The notes beneath the pieces were generated by a model, which ran no database searches, was not told the DNA's origin, and saw only the letters and a program-made list of their open reading frames with translations. The position numbers and the translations under genes are program-made. From contig NC_018940.1 of the NCBI RefSeq assembly GCF_000304475.1, positions 1,054,001 to 1,118,000 on the forward strand: a stretch of DNA of 64,000 nt. The letters run 5' to 3'. Below, one piece after another: positions 61,901-64,000 of this stretch. Position 1 is the first letter of the stretch. Every line of letters begins with the position of its first letter. The DNA comes from Kazachstania africana CBS 2517 (taxonomy: Eukaryota; Ascomycota; Saccharomycetes; Saccharomycetales; Saccharomycetaceae).

Positions 61901-62576
61901 CAGAAGTTGCTGGGCCGATATTTTTAATACCCATTCGAATCCATATATGAAATTGAACGATTTTTTCAGTGAAAGCGATCCAAAAATGAACCTGCAGGAT
62001 CGTAAAGATGCTAACTCAACTGTTTCTCCTTCACTCCCAGTGCTTGAGAGATGGGCATCTAATAGTTCTACTCTATCTAGAACAACAAGCAACGGTAGCT
62101 CTGTCATGAATTTAATGGGGCAAGATAATATAAGCAGTTCGAACACAAATGAGTATGGTATTCCTAACGTTGGAAGTCAACCTAACCTAACTAGGAAGAA
62201 TAGTAATTCGTCCTCATTTTTCAAGTTGTCATGGACAGGTTTTTATAAGAACGACTCCAGAAAGGATGCTATTGAAGAAGAGGCTCCCTACGGAGCTCTT
62301 TCGAATAATAATAAGGCTTTTAATTTGGATGCTGGCCTCCTTAAACCCAATATATGGGCTGGTACCATAATCAAGCTATTCCCTACAATTGTTAGCGAAA
62401 AAGAGGAACAATCATTTTTGGATATGACGTCTTCGTTATTGAAAAAATTTAGATTTAATAGCAATGCATCAGTCGGTGCTATACAACCTACTTCAGCAAA
62501 TAATATGTCATCTCGCGGTTACAATACCAGTACCATTTCTGACAATGCCATACCGTTACCAAAAAGATTTTACTGA
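58905..62576 (+). CDS. ECM30: Ecm30, HID1-family peripheral membrane protein
   Basis: Large protein (1223 residues; S. cerevisiae Ecm30 about 1274, from memory) of the HID1 family, which acts at the trans-Golgi in sorting; yeast Ecm30 affects cell wall and permease sorting but is poorly understood. The start MGNTDSR gives Gly2 and Ser6, a good N-myristoylation signal, as in animal HID-1, which supports this ATG. The body is helical, repeat-like and low in motifs, with conserved blocks such as LILSAITKVFKHPIEQA, FPELMKISRSSEYYEIINN and the C-terminal WAGTIIKLFPTI. Acidic and Asn/Ser-rich linkers occur near residues 785-860 and 1040-1120. Position between DIF1 and TSR2 is conserved. Confidence 0.93.
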   Translation: MGNTDSRNITICREHLIKLANSDKSIYNTTKSTVANRKYATLSKRLYLAKKSNWDSQEKNISIPLFTKNASLEQLISIYKFPSNTSFTEFNLIFQQFYMDFNLISKTLTVETFNTLVSNVELKKIINSNFQNYKNLIRFCIWQIIFITNSLDFKDSNSLNVQLETVIGSVRILTKLIPAYYDHLSNNPNIIDILWDNSIESIMDTTFFEAHKTTVTLESLGQILLKSILKLCFVQGFTIPITHNSGLISFEYLWENGINTHNDSPSTNSLEMKDQNVRFDSNRLELITLLMVLSSTDLYSEKNASSKNKFLEMLITLDDEAEQYKLRQLINSLINLVSAYCLSYNLQQTNPYQNSSYKPSLNQNLSQLKSNLVQTSLQFINLLLLQDTQENIVISYIKGFLKKEYDFKLILSAITKVFKHPIEQAIEQESNPLSFVSSRERPDSRSYVQTQKHVNNNENYGNNLSNNIPHSVDSESSSIALPPVPNILFQVLLFLTNLLKFNDPFENYFADRFSHKFITFAIYYIKYYKSTIEYQENLIPLCYQLCLYLTSNNLVLYKLLQTFTVSYYTNKLPNFYKVPNIARINLLTYRDFIVIQLSHLAISDIKKNSILEPFIFELIYNILPINSNVIANESENHVLLSNKKHHNESINSETLSSDILSYNTSMALLNLLAKFSNKTYLSSFSKNYFNNSYYSPEPNNNRNPTGDRKVVLPGLSLPALKLDMLALTLRAMLNYVILYPLESKNLTILLSRHQNILLQLRDSINYITKNHSTNIEDYLLIDHPLKSNDMENDETMTENGDDSDISNRDSNESLSTPYLFFDRIPPGDSDSVDSDVEDYNKRNDFNLGNSMSDSNSTEAAGAQKSLQLYEQSDYNKRLIVNNKDLFLLLQPIMPVGLGKNSKLKTLKDQSFNHVWTGFESLNILLRVSRLILARFPELMKISRSSEYYEIINNKFVDFQPTLTEKVESVLPIYLRTLKVFEPLVFDLSTENKVFHEWLLRSCWADIFNTHSNPYMKLNDFFSESDPKMNLQDRKDANSTVSPSLPVLERWASNSSTLSRTTSNGSSVMNLMGQDNISSSNTNEYGIPNVGSQPNLTRKNSNSSSFFKLSWTGFYKNDSRKDAIEEEAPYGALSNNNKAFNLDAGLLKPNIWAGTIIKLFPTIVSEKEEQSFLDMTSSLLKKFRFNSNASVGAIQPTSANNMSSRGYNTSTISDNAIPLPKRFY

Positions 62577-62666
62577 AAGTATGTTTTCGGGGATGGAAGA
62601 GTGTGTCGTAAAATTAATCTTACCCTTCGCAAAAGTTAAGTACTTATATAACTAGCATATGTTTTT

Positions 62667-63356
62667 TTAGTAATGCACTTCATTTTTTATTATACAGGTT
62701 TGGATTCTTATAAATTTCATACATAGTTTTAGTTGGAAACGTTCAGTATCTTTTTTACCCTTTTTTTGGACAAGTTCAAATCCATCATCATCAACAATCG
62801 GTTCAGGCACAGTCTTTGGAAAACTGTCTCCTGCATCTAAAATAGGAATGTCATTCTCCTCTTCGGAACCATCCTCGTTTTCACTACTAGAGTCAGCATC
62901 GCCATGAACATGAACGATTCTTTGATTTTCAGTACCGTTCTTTTCTCTCTCTAGCCATTTTAGATATAACGCTTCCACTCTTGTGTAATCTAACGCCTCA
63001 CACTCTTGATATAATTTTAGAATTTCTGCAGCAATCACTAAACCGGTATCATCTTCAACATTAGTTTCAAATTCATCAACCATGGCAAATAATAAAGTTT
63101 CCTCGACCAATACAATATCAACGATCTTATTTTGCTTGAACAAATCAACTATAATACCTGTAATCCAATCTCTTTTTTCTGCAGAGTCAACACCACCCCA
63201 TTGATTGGCTACAGCGATATCCAAAGCATCCCAACTGTATATAATCATCGATACACCCAGCTCAAAGCGAGCCTGTTGTTTTTCATCAGCAAAGCACAAT
63301 GAACTTTGGTTAGATGGTGCCTCAACGAAGGCGGTTTCGTCTATAGTATTACTCAT
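62667..63356 (-). CDS. TSR2: Tsr2, escortin for ribosomal protein eS26
   Basis: Chaperone that releases eS26 (Rps26) from its importin and delivers it to 90S pre-ribosomes; needed for 20S pre-rRNA processing. The pre-rRNA processing WGG motif is at residues 53-55 (ANQWGGVDSAEKRDWI). An acidic stretch (SSSENEDGSEEENDIP) and the conserved VDDDGFELVQKKGKK segment follow. At 229 residues it runs some 20 residues past the usual KKGKK end (205 in S. cerevisiae, from memory); the extra tail is hydrophobic/basic and may reflect a lost stop codon. The upstream CTCATCTC (63414-63421) is a one-mismatch PAC element with a T-rich RRPE-like run after it. Convergent with ECM30. Confidence 0.93.
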   Translation of the reverse strand: MSNTIDETAFVEAPSNQSSLCFADEKQQARFELGVSMIIYSWDALDIAVANQWGGVDSAEKRDWITGIIVDLFKQNKIVDIVLVEETLLFAMVDEFETNVEDDTGLVIAAEILKLYQECEALDYTRVEALYLKWLEREKNGTENQRIVHVHGDADSSSENEDGSEEENDIPILDAGDSFPKTVPEPIVDDDGFELVQKKGKKDTERFQLKLCMKFIRIQTCIIKNEVHY

Positions 63357-63617
63357 CCTGACTTGACGTTACTTTACAAACTGGTCAACCTTCTATGCAG
63401 TGCGAGAGGCCATCTCATCTCAAATTTTTTGTCAACTTGGTGAAAAATCATAGTACATCTCAACGCTTACCCTCACATGGTGAACTTGATATTTCAAATA
63501 CGCTAAATAAAAGATTTTGATTTACAAAAGGAAAAGTACGAAGAGAGGTGACAGAGTATTTGTGACAGCTTAGAATGGCTCAGTAGATAGTGGGAAAAGG
63601 TTGTGTTACTTATAGAT

Positions 63618-64000
63618 ATGGCATTTGATGAATTGCAACAGCAACAAATAGCTATAACCGAATTGCTGAACCAATTGATAGTCCTGCATAAGAGAGTACT
63701 ATGGGACGATACCACGCCATCACAATTGGATAAGGTTCGAAACGATATCAGCATTTCTATAAATGACCTCTGTCTGTTAAATGATAGATTTATTTCTCAT
63801 GACGGTGAAATTAAAGAAGAAATTGACTCTTTAACACGATGTAAGGCTAGATTAGCTAAACTACATCAGAAGGAAAAAAAATTGTTAGCACAACGACGTG
63901 AATGGGCACCAGAAGGGGAAGTTACTGTGGAAGAAGATAATAGTGATGGTGAAGAAGTCTCTGCGGTTAAGGTTCGGGTAACATATCGAAAGTATCTCAA
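63618..64000 (+). CDS. Unidentified coiled-coil protein, 5' part only
   Basis: An ATG at 63618 opens a frame that runs off the end of the window, giving the first 127 residues. The N-terminal 90 residues are rich in Gln, Leu, Glu and Lys with heptad-like spacing (ITELLNQLIVLHKRV and KARLAKLHQKEKKLLAQ), so coiled coil is likely, followed by an acidic patch (VEEDNSDGEEVS) and a basic segment. I do not recognise the protein. It is not CNA1, which lies near TSR2 in S. cerevisiae. Small kinetochore, THO or tethering subunits have this look, but that is only a guess. Divergent from TSR2 across a 260-bp spacer. Confidence 0.75.
   Translation, partial: MAFDELQQQQIAITELLNQLIVLHKRVLWDDTTPSQLDKVRNDISISINDLCLLNDRFISHDGEIKEEIDSLTRCKARLAKLHQKEKKLLAQRREWAPEGEVTVEEDNSDGEEVSAVKVRVTYRKYL

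Noticed and set aside
1..64000. Novel multi-gene system, selfish element, killer or defence locus
   Set aside because: All long frames but the truncated last one map to conserved yeast genes; no transposase, reverse transcriptase, repeat array or foreign composition was seen.

Overview
This is a eukaryotic, AT-rich and gene-dense window that reads as a chromosome segment of a budding yeast of the family Saccharomycetaceae. Nearly every long reading frame is a recognisable orthologue of a Saccharomyces cerevisiae gene. The coding regions show no introns. The tRNA genes are of yeast type; one has a short intron directly 3' of the anticodon-adjacent base. Promoters carry typical yeast elements (PAC/RRPE, Mac1, Rgt1, MCB, TATA, poly-dA:dT). 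The gene order is close to S. cerevisiae chromosome XVI right arm (YPR109 to YPR131, read backwards), but two genes from the duplicated sister region on chromosome VII (SPT6/YGR116W and VAS1/YGR094W) are interleaved. A separate DIF1 gene, already lacking other RNR-inhibitor domains, sits beside ECM30. I therefore infer a species outside Saccharomyces, most likely a post-genome-duplication yeast that kept a different set of duplicate copies (for example the Vanderwaltozyma/Tetrapisispora/Kazachstania/Naumovozyma group). I cannot name the species.

Layout. 1-3.5 kb: NAT3, ANT1 and an aldo/keto reductase (YPR127W type). 3.5-5.3 kb: gene-free spacer with tRNA-Cys(GCA). 5.3-16.5 kb: AXL1, CTR1, SPT6, YLH47, all on the plus strand and inverted relative to S. 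cerevisiae. 17-20 kb: convergent B-type cyclins CLB5/6 and CLB1/2. 21-23 kb: MRI1 and tRNA-Leu with an AAG anticodon. 23.9-40.1 kb, all minus: the giant lipid-transfer protein YPR117W, RRG8, RGC1, two tandem TLC-domain membrane proteins (YPR114W type) and PIS1. 40.4-49.2 kb: VAS1, MRD1, RPC40 and a YPR109W-type membrane protein. 49.3-50.5 kb: tRNA-Thr(UGU) and tRNA-Ser(GCU). Synteny then switches to a YDR341C/HXT region (cytosolic arginyl-tRNA synthetase plus a hexose transporter), a 2.7 kb spacer, and a YLR435-437 region (DIF1, ECM30, TSR2). The window ends inside an unidentified coiled-coil gene.

The genes are mostly housekeeping: translation (VAS1, ArgRS, tRNAs), ribosome biogenesis (MRD1, RPC40, TSR2), cell-cycle control (two cyclins, DIF1), lipid and membrane biology (PIS1, YPR117W, ECM30, RGC1), mitochondrial or peroxisomal function (YLH47, RRG8, ANT1), and nutrient uptake (CTR1, HXT). 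Promoter motifs fit these roles: Mac1 sites before CTR1, Rgt1 sites before HXT, MCB before CLB5, a Mcm1 box before CLB2, and PAC/RRPE before MRD1 and RPC40. I see no mobile element, CRISPR-like array, virus or novel multi-gene system. The most interesting points are evolutionary: the AAG leucine tRNA, a VAS1 with no room for the mitochondrial presequence start, a shortened RGC1, the tandem TLC pair, and rearrangement ends marked by tRNA genes.
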